Below, one piece after another: positions 32,000-43,577 of a stretch of 64,000 nt of DNA. Source of the DNA: Eledone cirrhosa (Eukaryota; Mollusca; Cephalopoda; Octopoda; Eledonidae). Where the stretch lies: positions 359,847,436 to 359,911,435 of the forward strand of contig OZ024742.1 of the NCBI GenBank assembly GCA_964016885.1. The letters run 5' to 3'. The translations under genes and the position numbers were made by a program. Positions within the stretch are counted from its first letter, which is position 1, and every line of letters begins with the position of its first letter. The notes beneath the pieces are model-generated. The model was given only the letters and a program-made list of their open reading frames with translations, was not told where the DNA came from and did not search any database.

Positions 32000-32680
32000 C
32001 GTTGTGAGTAAAATTTGGTAGGTAGAAACTGTCTGGAAGCCCATCGAATGGACTCTACCAGTAATTGAAAAAGTCTAAAGTCTGTCTCAACCCCGGAAGC
32101 TCATAAGGCCGGTGCTTACCCCAGTTTCCGTGGTATGAAGCGACTGTGGGTACAAGACGCCAGTCTATCATAGAGTTAAACCCCAGCTATTCCTGGTACT
32201 CATTTTCAGCTAAGTATACTGGAGCAGCTTGAAATGAAATGTTTTGCTTAACCCTTTAACATTTACATTGCTCTATATCTACTATCGTATATTCACAGTA
32301 AAGGCTTTATCTTATATAATTATCTCACGCCATATCGAATGTATGAGATTTTGATGTTATTTATTTTGATAACAATACCTTATGAGCAGCCAGTTACAGC
32401 TGGTTTGAACAGGAATAGGTGTGAGAGTTCTGGCCGGATGTGGCTGGTTTGAACAGGAAGAGGTGTGAGAGTTCTGGTCGGATATGGCTGGTTTAAATGC
32501 CAAAGCGTTAAAGAGTCAACCTTAACACAGTCCGTGTAACGCTGAATTTCCCCGAGAGCTACATTAAAGGTACACGTGTCTGTGGAATGTCAAGCCACTT
32601 ACTCGTTAGTTTCATAAGCAGGCTGTTCTGCTCATCGAATGACTAGAATATTCATCGTCGAAACCGGTGGTGATCCATCG
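32000..32680 (+). mobile_element. Cephalopod interspersed element split by a MITE
   Basis: The left part ('ggtatgaagcgactgtgggtacaagacgcc' to 'ctggagcagcttgaaatgaaatg') and right part ('cgctgaatttccccgaga' to 'cgtcgaaaccggtggtgatcc') belong to one dispersed element. They are separated by the TTAA-flanked MITE at 32248-32511. Confidence 0.6.
32248..32511. mobile_element. piggyBac-like MITE, copy 3
   Basis: TTAA-CCCTTTAACATTTA at the left and TAAATGCCAAAGCG-TTAA at the right. It is about 40 bp longer than the other copies because an internal block 'gtttgaacaggaa-aggtgtgagagttctgg' is tandemly duplicated. Confidence 0.78.
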
Positions 32681-32925
32681 ATTATCAACTGACCCCCCCC
32701 CCCACACACACACACACATTTTAAATCTATCTCCTCTCTACAAATAAACGTATCAGCCTCTTTTGTGAATCACTGCTTATTTGTAGGTTTTAACACAGGT
32801 TGCGCCAACCCTTTCTAGTGCAGAGGTGGAAAACCTTTTCATGTTGACAGGCCACATTAAGTTACTTGTAATATAAGTCTGCATTCAAGAAACCATGATT
32901 ATATATTCTTATATAATTATATAGA

Positions 32926-33117
32926 AGGGCGGTGGATTGGCAGTATCGGTAGAGGGTCGGGCACCATGCTTTGCAGCAAAGAGTTACAGCCGTTTATGGT
33001 CTGAGTTCAAATCCCGCCGAGGTTAACTTTGCCTTTCATCTTTACGGGGGTCGATAAAATAAAGTACCAGTAATACACTGGGATATTTGCTGGCCTTGTG
33101 CCAAAAGTAGAAACCAT
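32926..33117 (+). mobile_element. tRNA-derived SINE
   Basis: Full layout 'gggcggtggattggcagtatc' to 'gtgccaaaagtagaaac'. It is flanked by a near-identical 21-bp direct repeat 'aaccat(g/a)attatatattctta' (32891 and 33112). Stretch 33130-33490 has nothing recognised. Confidence 0.85.
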
Positions 33118-33651
33118 AATTATATATTCTTAACATTTTGATAATCACTGTCGTACTAAAGATCTCACTAACCAGCCACAGACAATGATGGTTCCAGTCA
33201 AGCAGGAATTTAATGTACATTCTAGAATCACAGAACTAAAACATGAGTATAGAAAGTGTTGAAATGGTCCTTATGTTCTACTAATGTTTTAATTCTGGCT
33301 GTCTGTCAGTGTGGATTATTTCATTGAATTTTCTTTTACTCTTTGCTATTTAAAATATATTCATCTTATGGTTTAAATTAATATAATTAGAGATAGACAA
33401 AATCATAATAAAAATAGAAAATACGTTGGAAATGTTTTATTCTTTCAAAAGTCCTCACAGAATGGCATAGAATACTACAGGTTCCCATTTCTACCCTAGT
33501 GGTTCCCAACTTTTGTCTTCACCGCAAATATTTTCGGTGAAATCGCTCAAGAAATTTCAAGTGCCCACTGTATGTTATCCATATTTCTGAGGAATACTGA
33601 AAGAACGTCAGAATAAATGGTTTATACTCCTTAATATTTGTTTGAATGGCG

Positions 33652-36600
33652 ATACCAAGATCTGACCTTATAATGTCCTCCAGCTGACCAATACCAAGAT
33701 CTGACCTTATAATGTCCTCCAGCTGACCAATGCCAAGATCTGACCATATCCTGTCCTCCAGCTGACCAATGCCAAGATCTGACCACATCCTGTCCTCCAG
33801 CTGACCAATGCCAAGATCTGACCACATCCTGTCCTCCAGCTGACCAATGCCAAGATCTGACCACATCCTGTCCTCCAGCTGACCAATGCCAAGATCTGAC
33901 CACATCCTGTCCTCCAGCTGACCAATGCCAAGATCTGACCACATCCTGTCCTCCAGCTCACCAATGCCAAGATCTGACCATATCCTGTCCTCCAGCTGAC
34001 CAATACCAAGATCTGACCTTATAATGTCCTCCAGCTGACCAATGCCAAGATCTGACCTTATAATGTCCTCCAGCTGACCAATACCAAGATCTGACCTTAT
34101 AATGTCCTCCAGCTGACCAATGCCAAGATCTGACCTTATAATGTCCTCCAGCTGACCAATGCCAAGATCTGACCTTATAATGTCCTCCAGCTGACCAATA
34201 CCAAGATCTGACCTTATAATGTCCTCCAGCTGACCAATGCCAAGATCTGACCACATCCTGTCCTCCAGCTGACCAATACCAAGATCTGACCTTATAATGT
34301 CCTCCAGCTGACCAATGCCAAGATCTGACCACATCCTGTCCTCCAGCTGACCAATGCCAAGATCTGACCACATCCTGTCCTCCAGCTGACCAATGCCAAG
34401 ATCTGACCATATCCTGTCCTCCAGCTGACCAATACCAAGATCTGACCTTATAATGTCCTCCAGCTGACCAATGCCAAGATCTGACCTTATAATGTCCTCC
34501 AGCTGACCAATGCCAAGATCTGACCTTATAATGTCCTCCAGCTGACCAATACCAAGATCTGACCTTATAATGTCCTCCAGCTGACCAATGCCAAGATCTG
34601 ACCACATCCTGTCCTCCAGCTGACAAATACCAAGATCTGACCTTATAATGTCCTCCAGCTGACCAATGCCAAGATCTGACCACATCCTGTCCTCCAGCTT
34701 ACCAATACCAAGATCTGACCTTATAATGTCCTCCAGCTGACCAATGCCAAGATCTGACCTTATAATGTCCTCCAGCTGACCAATACCAAGATCTGACCTT
34801 ATAATGTCCTCCAGCTGACCAATGCCAAGATCTGACCACATCCTGTCCTCCAGCTGACCAATACCAAGATCTGACCTTATAATGTCCTCCAGCTGACCAA
34901 TGCCAAGATCTGACCTTATAATGTCCTCCAGCTGACCAATACCAAGATCTGACCTTATAATGTCCTCCAGCTGACCAATGCCAAGATCTGACCACATCCT
35001 GTCTTCCAGCTGACCAATACCAAGATCTGACCTTATAATGTCCTCCAGCTGACCAATGCCAAGATCTGACCACATCCTGTCCTCCAGCTGACCAATACCA
35101 AGATCTGACCTTATAATGTCCTCCAGCTGACCAATGCCAAGATCTGACCTTATAATGTCCTCCAGCTGACCAATACCAAGATCTGACCTTATAATGTCCT
35201 CCAGCTGACCAATGCCAAGATCTGACCTTATAATGTCCTCCAGCTGACCAATGCCAAGATCTGACCTTATAATGTCCTCCAGCTGACCAATACCAAGATC
35301 TGACCTTATAATGTCCTCCAGCTGACCAATGCCAAGATCTGACCACATCCTGTCCTCCAGCTGACCAATACCAAGATCTGACCTTATAATGTCCTCCAGC
35401 TGACCAATGCCAAGATCTGACCACATCCTGTCCTCCAGCTGACCAATACCAAGATCTGACCTTATAATGTCCTCCAGCTGACCAATGCCAAGATCTGACC
35501 TTATAATGTCCTCCAGCTGACCAATACCAAGATCTGACCTTATAATGTCCTCCAGCTGACCAATGCCAAGATCTGACCACATCCTGTCCTCCAGCTGACC
35601 AATACCAAGATCTGACCTTATAATGTCCTCCAGCTGGCCAATGCCAAGATCTGACCTTATAATGTCCTCCAGCTGACCAATACCAAGATCTGACCTTATA
35701 ATGTCCTCCAGCTGACCAATGCCAAGATCTGACCACATCCTGTCCTCCAGCTGACCAATACCAAGATCTGACCTTATAATGTCCTCCAGCTGACCAATGC
35801 CAAGATCTGACCTTATAATGTCCTCCAGCTGACCAATACCAAGATCTGACCTTATAATGTCCTCCAGCTGACCAATGCCAAGATCTGACCACATCCTGTC
35901 CTCCAGCTGACCAATACCAAGATTTGACCACATCATGTCCTCCAGCTGACCAATGCCAAGATCTGACCACATCCTGTCCTCCAGCTGACCAATACCAAGA
36001 TTTGACCATATCCTGTCCTCCAGCTGACCAATGCCAAGATCTGACCACATCCTGTCCTCCAGCTGACCAATGCCAAGATTTGACCACATCCTGTCCTCCA
36101 GCTGACCAATGCCAAGATCTGACCACATCCTGTCCTCCAGCTGACCAATACCAAGATCTGACCACATCCTGTCCTCCAGCTGACCAATGCCAAGATTTGA
36201 CCACATCCTGTCCTCCAGCTGACCAATGCCAAGATCTGACCACATCCTGTCCTCCAGCTGACCAATGCCAAGATCTGACCACATCCTGTCCTCCAGCTGA
36301 CCAATGCCAAGATTTGACCACATCCTGTCCTCCAGCTGACCAATACCAAGATTTGACCACATCCTGTCCTCCAGCTGACCAATGCCAAGATTTGACCACA
36401 TCCTGTCCTCCAGCTGACCAATAACAAGATTTGACCACATCCTGTCCTCCAGCTGACCAATACCAAGATTTGACCACATCCTGTCCTCCAGCTGACCAAT
36501 ACCAAGATTTGACCACATCCTGTCCTCCAGCTGACCAATACCAACATCTGACCACATCCTGTCCCCCAGCTGACCAATACCAAGATCTGACCACATCCTG

Positions 36601-37700
36601 TCCTCCAGCTGACCAATGTCAGGATCTGACCACATCCTGTCCTCCAGCTGACCAATACCAAGATTTGACCACATCCTGTCCTCCAGCTGACCAATACCAA
36701 GATTTGACCACATCCTGTCCTCCAGCTGACCAATACCAAGATTTGACCACATCCTGTCCTCCAGCTGACCAATGCCAAGATTTGACCACATCCTGTCCTC
36801 CAGCTGACCAATGCCAAGATCTGACCACATCCTGTCCTCCAGCTGACCAATGCCAAGATCTGACCACATCCTGTCCTCCAGCTGACCAATGCCAAGATTT
36901 GACCACATCCTGTCCTCCAGCTGACCAATACCAAGATTTGACCACATCCTGTCCTCCAGCTGACCAATGCCAAGATTTGACCACATCCTGTCCTCCAGCT
37001 GACCTATACCAAGATTTGACCACATCCTGTCCTCCAGCTGACCAATACCAAGATTTGACCACATCCTGTCCTCCAGCTGACCAATACCAAGATTTGACCA
37101 CATCCTGTCCTCCAGCTGACCAATACCAACATCTGACCACATCCTGTCCCCCAGCTGACCAATACCAAGATCTGACCATATCCTGTCCTCCAGCTGACCA
37201 ATGTCAAGATCTGACCACATCCTGTCCTCCAGCTGACCAATACCAAGATTTGACCACATCCTGTCCTCCAGCTGACCAATACCAAGATTTGACCACATCC
37301 TGTCCTCCAGCTGACCAATACCAAGATTTGACCACATCCTGTCCTCCAGCTGACCAATGCCAAGATCTGACCACATCCTGTCCTCCAGCTGACCAATGTG
37401 AAGATCTGACCACATCCTGTCCTCCAGCTGACCAATGCCAAGATCTGACCTTATAATGTCCTCCAGCTGACCAATGCCAAGATCTGACCACATCCTGTCC
37501 TCCAGCTGACCAATGTCAAGATCTGACCACATCCTGTCCTCCAGCTGACCAATGCCAAGATCTGACCACATCCTGTCCTCCAGCTGACCAATACCAAGAT
37601 CTGACCTTATAATGTCCTGCAGCTGACCAATGCCAAGATCTGACCACATCCTGTCCTCCAGCTGACCAATGCCAAGATCTGACCACACCCTGTCCCCTAG
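33652..37700. repeat. 39-bp minisatellite, about 104 copies, open reading frame
   Basis: The unit 'ctgaccaatgccaagatct' plus 'gaccacatcctgtcctccag' is repeated with few indels. Variants are TGCC/TACC, GATCT/GATTT, and CACATCCTG/TTATAATG/CATATCCTG. Because 39 is divisible by three, frames stay open on both strands. The longest is minus 37739-33519 (1406 codons), reading 13-residue units DLGIGQLEDRMWS or DLGIGQLEDIIRS, with short unique ends (MLKLPYEFNKCVKLGDRVW and a 43-residue C-terminus). Whether it is translated is unknown; no family is recognised. Confidence 0.93.
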
Positions 37701-37739
37701 CTTTACACACTTATTGAATTCGTAAGGTAATTTCAGCAT

Positions 37740-38340
37740 CTAGGATCCCAACCCTTTACAACGTATCCTTAAGATATAAGAATATATTTGCATCTAATCT
37801 AGAGTGAATTTCTACTACGAGGAATCCAGCCCTTGTCAATGTACCCCTAAAATATAAGAACGTAATGTATCCCATTTCAAGTGAAGAAAGGCTTTGCACA
37901 GAGCCAATCCCACTCTCTGAACATCGAATGCATTTACCCTAAAAAGTAGGGCTGGTCTAGATCATTGAATACAAATAACAGTTTAATTCTCTGTATATCT
38001 GATTAAATATTTACGTGAAGATATCTGTATGTAACTTACTAAGGCATAACGTATGTGACGAACGTGCAAATACACACACACTCACAGACACATACACATA
38101 CACACTCATATACAAAATGTGACGTCGTCGTGTTATGAAATATATTAGTTGTCTATGGTAGATTATTTCAGATAAAATTTTATATTGGTTTGATCCAAAT
38201 GAAAATAAAAGTTGCATGTTGCAAATTCCAGGGTCTAATACCTTGTAAAATTATATTTGATTTGATCCAGCCGTTTGAGAATGCATAAGGAAAAGACAGT
38301 CAGACAGAGAGGCAAAGAATTTATAAATATATTTATATGT
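37740..38340. other. Unassigned flank of the 39-bp array
   Basis: Two diverged direct repeats of about 50 bp ('ggatcccaaccctttacaacgtatccttaagatataagaa' and 'ggaatccagcccttgtcaatgtacccctaaaatataagaa') start at about 37743 and 37821. Nothing else was recognised. Confidence 0.5.
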
Positions 38341-38350
38341 GCGTGCGTGC

Positions 38351-38355
<5 letters not shown>

Positions 38356-38431
<76 letters not shown>
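38356..38431. repeat. (GT)n microsatellite
   Basis: Uninterrupted gtgtgt tract. Confidence 0.97.
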
Positions 38432-39052
38432 GGGTCACCGTTGAGTGCTACTGGTAACATGTAACCCAGTACAACCTGTAACATGGTCGGCTCGTCGGCG
38501 ACTAAACCGGCAATCCCATCAAGTTTACTTGGTGAGGAGGGTGATTTTGAACACCCTGCAGGACAAAAAGCAAAACCTGACAAAGGGCGGAAGAACTCAT
38601 AAGAGTCAACGGCCATCCAAAAATGTGTAAATATGTATATACACATGTACATATGTATGTATATGTATATGTATATGTGTATATACATGGGTGCATGTGT
38701 GTGTATATGCGCGGGGACATAGTCGGGCTGGACACCTGATCGCGCGGTTAAACCACTGGGAGTGAAGGACCTCTAGCCTTTGTCAGGGCATTCTTCTAGG
38801 AGAAGGCAACTCAGGAAACTTGGATAACACCGATATAAAACCTATGGCTCAGTAGTTACCGATGATGTTGATCTTTCCTTCTTTTCGGGTTATAGCTACT
38901 GTCGCTCAGAGAATGCGATTGGCTCAGTGCACAGTCTTTCCTCACTTAAAAAAATCTTCACGCACAGCCATTGCACAATAGAATTAATTAATAATCATTA
39001 ATAATAGTATATCGTGCAATGGCCATACTCGATAACGAGGGCGCAGCCATCA
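38432..39052 (+). mobile_element. Diverged ATGT-bounded repeat
   Basis: It follows the same order as 27990-28619 ('gtgctactggtaacatgtaacccagtacaacctg', 'ggtgaggagggtgattttga', 'ctaggagaaggc', 'gcgcagccatcatgta') but is strongly diverged. A (TA)-rich insertion lies near 38625-38720. (ATGT)n follows to 39131. Confidence 0.7.
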
Positions 39053-39131
39053 TGTATGTATGTATGTATGTATGTATGTATGTATGTATGTATGTATGTA
39101 TGTATGTATGTATGTATGTATGTATGTATGT
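39053..39131. repeat. (ATGT)n microsatellite
   Basis: Perfect tetranucleotide run after the LINE tail. Confidence 0.95.
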
Positions 39132-39362
39132 TCTTCTGGTTTTATAATTTCACAAAGTTTTACCAATAGAGAGAGAGTCGGTTTCTAACATAGACACAAG
39201 ACTCTCTCATTGGAATTTACACAACATCAACTAGGTAGATATGTATGTCTGCATGCATGCATGTGTAGATATGGATGTTATTGTATGTGTGGATGTGTAT
39301 GTTTTGAGTTGTATGTGTGCATGTGTATATGCTTTGTATCTGTACATGTGTATATGCAGTTA

Positions 39363-40435
39363 TTAGATGCAACATTTTTGGAATGTTTTACATATTTTTA
39401 CTGTTCCATTAATGGATTGTACTTGTAATTTCCTAACTAGTTGTGTTCTTTCTGTTCCTGTGAAGCCTAGCTTCTCAAGATTTGTATTGAGGCAGTTACT
39501 AACATATCCCAGTGCCCCAATAATCACAGGCATAAATCTGAAGGTGTAATCAGGGTGGAGTATCTGCAGATTTCTCATCAGTTCTGCATAAATATTCTCC
39601 TTTTCACTAATCTTTGATATTATATTGGCATCTGCTAGGCAGCTAATTTCTACAACTGTGCATGTTTTCTTCTCCCTGTCTCATATCATAATATCTGGTC
39701 TGTTATGTCTGCATTTTATTGGGGTTTTACTGGAACATTCCACAAGTACTCTTTCATATTATGTACATGGATGTCTTCCACATTGTTGTAGCTTTTAATG
39801 TGTTTATCATCGGGGCTATCTTTTTTACGAACTGCATTGTACAGTGTTTTGGCCACTACATCATGCCTCATAGGTAAATAGTACCGCGATGACATCTTTG
39901 GGCAGCTGCTGATGACATGGGTGATATCCTCGATGTTAGTTCTGCAGAGTCTGCACTTGTTATCACATCTAGGTGTTTTGCCTGCATCCCTATCTCTTTT
40001 GTGAATCAGGTATTTCGTACTAATCTCCTGTTCTTGGATTGCAAAAGCGTATCCTTCAAAGTGGGAGCCAATATAGCGGTTGTTGGTCCAAGATAGACTA
40101 CTTTCCTTATCTATATTACTCTCACTCTGGAGCTTCCAGGCAACATATCCATGCATGATTTTTTGCTGATAGGCATGCAGTTTTCCATCCATGGATTCAC
40201 TGCGATACTGCTGAGCGACATCCCTGGGTGTGAGTTTTTGATTACCACACAGGGAATATCTCTCAAGGAGTTCCTTCCCAACTCTCATGATCTTATCTGT
40301 TTCATGCAGATAGACTTGCTCAAGAAGCGGGCTCCTACGCTTCGAGGTTCGTAGATGTTGTCGGAGAGATATGATGCGACATTCAAATGTTGTCTGGACT
40401 GATGTTAGGCCTCTGCCTCCCTGCCTACGTTTCAT
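39363..40435 (-). pseudogene. R2/NeSL-type LINE C-terminus with restriction-like endonuclease
   Basis: The frame 40435-39716 ends a retrotransposon polyprotein: WTNNRYIGSHFEGYAFAIQE, then the knuckle CRLCRTNIEDITHVISSC (C-x2-C-x8-H-x4-C). After a short frame change it continues to HNRPDIMI, a TGA stop (a Trp or similar position), then DREKKTCTVVEISCLADANI. This is the RPD...(E)xxx pattern of the R2-type restriction-like endonuclease, followed by a C-terminal block ending FQKCCI. The RT domain is missing because the element is cut at (ATGT)n at 40436. The stop and the truncation make it inactive. Confidence 0.75.
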
Positions 40436-40541
40436 GTATGTATGTATGTATGTATGTATGTATGTATGTATGTATGTATGTATGTATGTATGTATGTATG
40501 TATGTATGTATGTATGTATGTATGTATGTATGTATGTATGT
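40436..40541. repeat. (ATGT)n microsatellite
   Basis: About 26 perfect tetranucleotide units between the R2-type fragment and the next ATGT-bounded repeat. Confidence 0.97.
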
Positions 40542-41120
40542 CAGGTCACCAGTTGGTGTTACTGGTAACATGTATCCCAGTACAACCTGTCTCATGGTCG
40601 GGTCGTTGGCGACTAAACTGGCAACCCCACCAAGGTTTCTTGGTGAGGAGGGTGACTTTGGACATCCTGCAGGACTAAAAACAAAACCTGTCAAAGGGCA
40701 AAGGAGCTCTTAAGAGTCAATGGCCATCCAAAATCACCGGGAGAGATGACCCCTTAGCCTTTGTCAAGGCAGAATTCTAGGAGAAGGAAAACTCTTATAT
40801 AACACCTGCAACCCTGATGGTATCCAATGATGTTGACTTGTTCTTCTTTTTGGTAAATATCATTTTGGTTAAGAGAGTGGGACTGGCTTTGTGCAGTGCC
40901 TTTGCTCCCTATAAAAGCTTCACGGCACAGGCATTGCTTTATATCTGGTACCATGGGCCCAGCACTATGTGTCAATAATTGTCACAAATGTAGTGTTTGT
41001 GCTAGAGTTTTTAAGTCGCTGGCTGGACTAAAAAGTCACACTCGTTCAGCGCATCGGTAGGGGTTCTCCTACATGGATATAAAGTAGTGGCCGTACTCGA
41101 AAACAAGTTGGCAGCCACCA
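40542..41120 (+). mobile_element. ATGT-bounded repeat (LINE 3' tail), plus copy 2
   Basis: Very close copy of 28000-28619, lacking about 30 bp ('tagatctctctgcacttgtcgtcaca'). It ends 'ggcagccaccatgtatgta'. Confidence 0.82.
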
Positions 41121-41439
41121 TGTATGTATGTATGTATGTATATATTTATATGTGTATGTTGAGAGAGATTGATAGAGAGAGAATGTTTAAATGTTTTAAA
41201 GGGAACTAGCAAGGGGAAGAATTGATTTAAATAAAACCCCATTTTTAAAACATACGCCCGGGGCTTGAATGTGTTATTCCACCGTACCCCTGCCCCTCCC
41301 ACCCTTCAGCTTATTGTATTTTGCTAATCCATCTCTGGTGAAATTTTATTTTAAATCGTAGCATTCCCGCAACAATTAGTTTCCTTTAGACATTAAAAAA
41401 CATTAAACATGACAAAAAAAGTACCTTACTAGAAATCTT

Positions 41440-41615
41440 ATATGTTATAAAATAAATAGGATGGGATGGGGTCTCAATATGTAAACAAAACGACTAATTC
41501 TGGTTTTTAAAAAGCAATAGAGACAACCTACAAAATTACCCATTTTTTAACCACCCATCACACCCCCACTACTACCTATTCCACCTCACCCACCCCCTAT
41601 TATTTGGGACCCGGG
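41440..41615. repeat. Interspersed repeat paired with 61085-61245
   Basis: Reverse-complement similarity with 61085-61245 ('aataggatgggatggggtct', 'gtaaacaaaacgactaa', 'ttatttgggacc'). The family is unknown. The rest of 41140-41790 has no recognised feature. Confidence 0.55.
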
Positions 41616-41799
41616 AGTATCTCGCGGAATTCCTGGTGTTCATATTAAGATATCAATTGTAACTTTCAAGGGGAACAACTCTTAAGAGTATTTGCTTTTT
41701 TATTAAAGGGAGATAATATTTTTTTTTATTTTAGAATATAATTCAAGGGAAGCAATTTATATGATGAATATGAAAAACATTTGACAACCTCCCGCTATG

Positions 41800-41945
41800 A
41801 ATTTTTTTTTTTTCTTAATGTTGTGGCCACCGTCAGACATCCTTAGTCTCGGCAAAAACCAAGGGAATCAACTGAGACCGTTGTTTCCCATTTGTTGGTG
41901 GTTATCATGGTTGTATATCCACCGTGTTTCTGCTGAGACAAAAAT
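41800..41945. repeat. Diverged interspersed repeat shared with 29150-29292
   Basis: 'tctcggcaaaaaccaaggga', 'gtttcccatttgttggtgg' and 'ccaccgtgtttctgctgag'. No terminal structure is seen. Confidence 0.45.
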
Positions 41946-42016
41946 AAGCTTAGGAAGGCTATCAAATATTTTTCGTAAATACGTAGATACCCTAATAAAA
42001 CACGTGTAAACATACA

Positions 42017-42039
42017 CACACACACACACACACACACAT

Positions 42040-42114
<75 letters not shown>
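42017..42114. repeat. (CA)n(TA)n compound microsatellite
   Basis: cacaca changing to tatata. Stretch 42120-42660 beyond it shows only short (TA)n tracts. Confidence 0.95.
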
Positions 42115-42116
<2 letters not shown>

Positions 42117-42456
42117 GTATAATAAACAATACGATATAATTACCTCATTACCAGAGGTTTCCCGAATAAGACGAATACGAAAGAAACGTCCTCATTCGTT
42201 CGTCGGACAAGGCAATATAAAACAGTGAAATATTTGGAAAGTCTCCTCAAGAAATGCAAAAAAAAATATATATATATAAATAAAAGTAATGCAATAGATA
42301 TATAAAATATATAAAAAAATATAAGGAAATATAGTTAGGTGTGTGTATATGTATGTATATACACTCACAAATGTACATATGTATGTATGTACAAATGCGT
42401 GTGTATGGTGAAAATGTGTGCGTTATTTAAATTTTCAACGGAAACTTCAATACATA

Positions 42457-42487
<31 letters not shown>

Positions 42488-42659
42488 GCAGAGGTTATAT
42501 TTAATTTGTTGGGATTCAACAAGCTTAATTCCGGGTATGTCAATATTTATTTATAAAACAAATCTGTATTTTATCTGATGAAAGCGCACCGTAATTTGCC
42601 TTGGTTGCCCTTGAAATATGTATAATAAAATAAATATGGTTTTATAAATATAGTTTCCA

Positions 42660-42664
<5 letters not shown>

Positions 42665-42727
<63 letters not shown>
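42665..42727. repeat. (TA)n microsatellite
   Basis: Uninterrupted tatata tract preceding the hammerhead at 42798. Confidence 0.97.
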
Positions 42728-42729
<2 letters not shown>

Positions 42730-42797
42730 CAAGGTTTAGCAAGTAATGAAAAAGTTTCAAGATTAATTTTAAAAAATTGACTTTACCTACTATAGTT

Positions 42798-42880
42798 ACC
42801 TTTACCGATCGGTTTCGAATCTCAAAAATAAACGGAGACCATACGGCCTTCGTTGCAAAGAGAGATTCTCGTCAGAAGGT
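42798..42880 (-). ncRNA. Hammerhead ribozyme motif, canonical by eye
   Basis: On the minus strand stem I is ACCUU (42880-42876) with AAGGU (42802-42798). The core CUGACGA is at 42875-42869. Stem II is GAAUCUC/GAGAUUC, seven perfect pairs starting with the conserved G-C, with a 38-nt loop. GAAA follows (42816-42813). Stem III is ACCG/CGGU with loop AU. Predicted cleavage is after GUA (42803). All invariant core positions are present. The long stem II loop is unusual but known to be tolerated. The host element is not identified; it sits between (TA)n tracts next to the retrozyme-like array. Confidence 0.75.
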
Positions 42881-43107
42881 TCTTTTCATTCGAAGAATAT
42901 AAAATTCTTGAATTTAAATTACGAACTAGCGCTATCCAAAACTGTTCCCGAGATGAGAGTGAATGATGTGGAATCAATTTTTTCAAAAGCCGAAGTAAAG
43001 ATAGAGGCAGAGGGAGGTAGGTCAAATCGGCCGCCACTATCACTAGCAGCAGTCGGAACGACCAAATTTTTTCTCAACATAGATGAGGATATATATATAT
43101 ATATATA

Positions 43108-43290
43108 GTTATGAAGTAAACAACATAAGATAATTATTTCATTTGCCAATGGTTTCTTGAAAACAGATACATATGTCTCTCTTCATTCATCAGAAGAAAT
43201 TAAATAAATATTTATTCTGATGACAGGCATAAATATCTGTTTCAAGAAACCACTGGTAAATGAAATAATTATCTTATGTTGTTTACTACA
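43108..43290. mobile_element. Foldback family 4
   Basis: 'gaagtaaacaacataagata...ttgccaatggtttcttgaaaacagata' is repeated in reverse complement to 43290. Each arm has CTGATGA and GAAAC boxes plus a stem-III-like 'ACC...GGTA', but the segment between the boxes does not form a proper stem II, so it is a decayed hammerhead at best. Confidence 0.75.
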
Positions 43291-43492
43291 TAACTAAAAA
43301 GCTCTGTAGCCTACATAGAGCACTCTCTTTTCCTTTACCTTTCTTACGGAAATACTTCATATATATATGTATATATATACATATATATATATATGTATAT
43401 TTCATTTCTCACTCTTAGTACGGCACTTACTTAAATGTAAGTATGTGTGTATACGTACATACATATATGTATACAGACGTACAGTAGCATGC

Positions 43493-43577
<85 letters not shown>

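Noticed and set aside
33490..33530. hAT-type terminal inverted repeat ('tagtggttcccaac') bounding the 39-bp array
   Set aside because: The sequence resembles hAT ends, but no inverted partner or 8-bp duplication was found on the other side.
35924..37456. Plus-strand TTSCPPADQYQDL-repeat protein
   Set aside because: Shadow of the 39-bp array; interrupted by stops in units of the TTATAATG type, and the common TGCC/TACC variant changes Cys to Tyr there.
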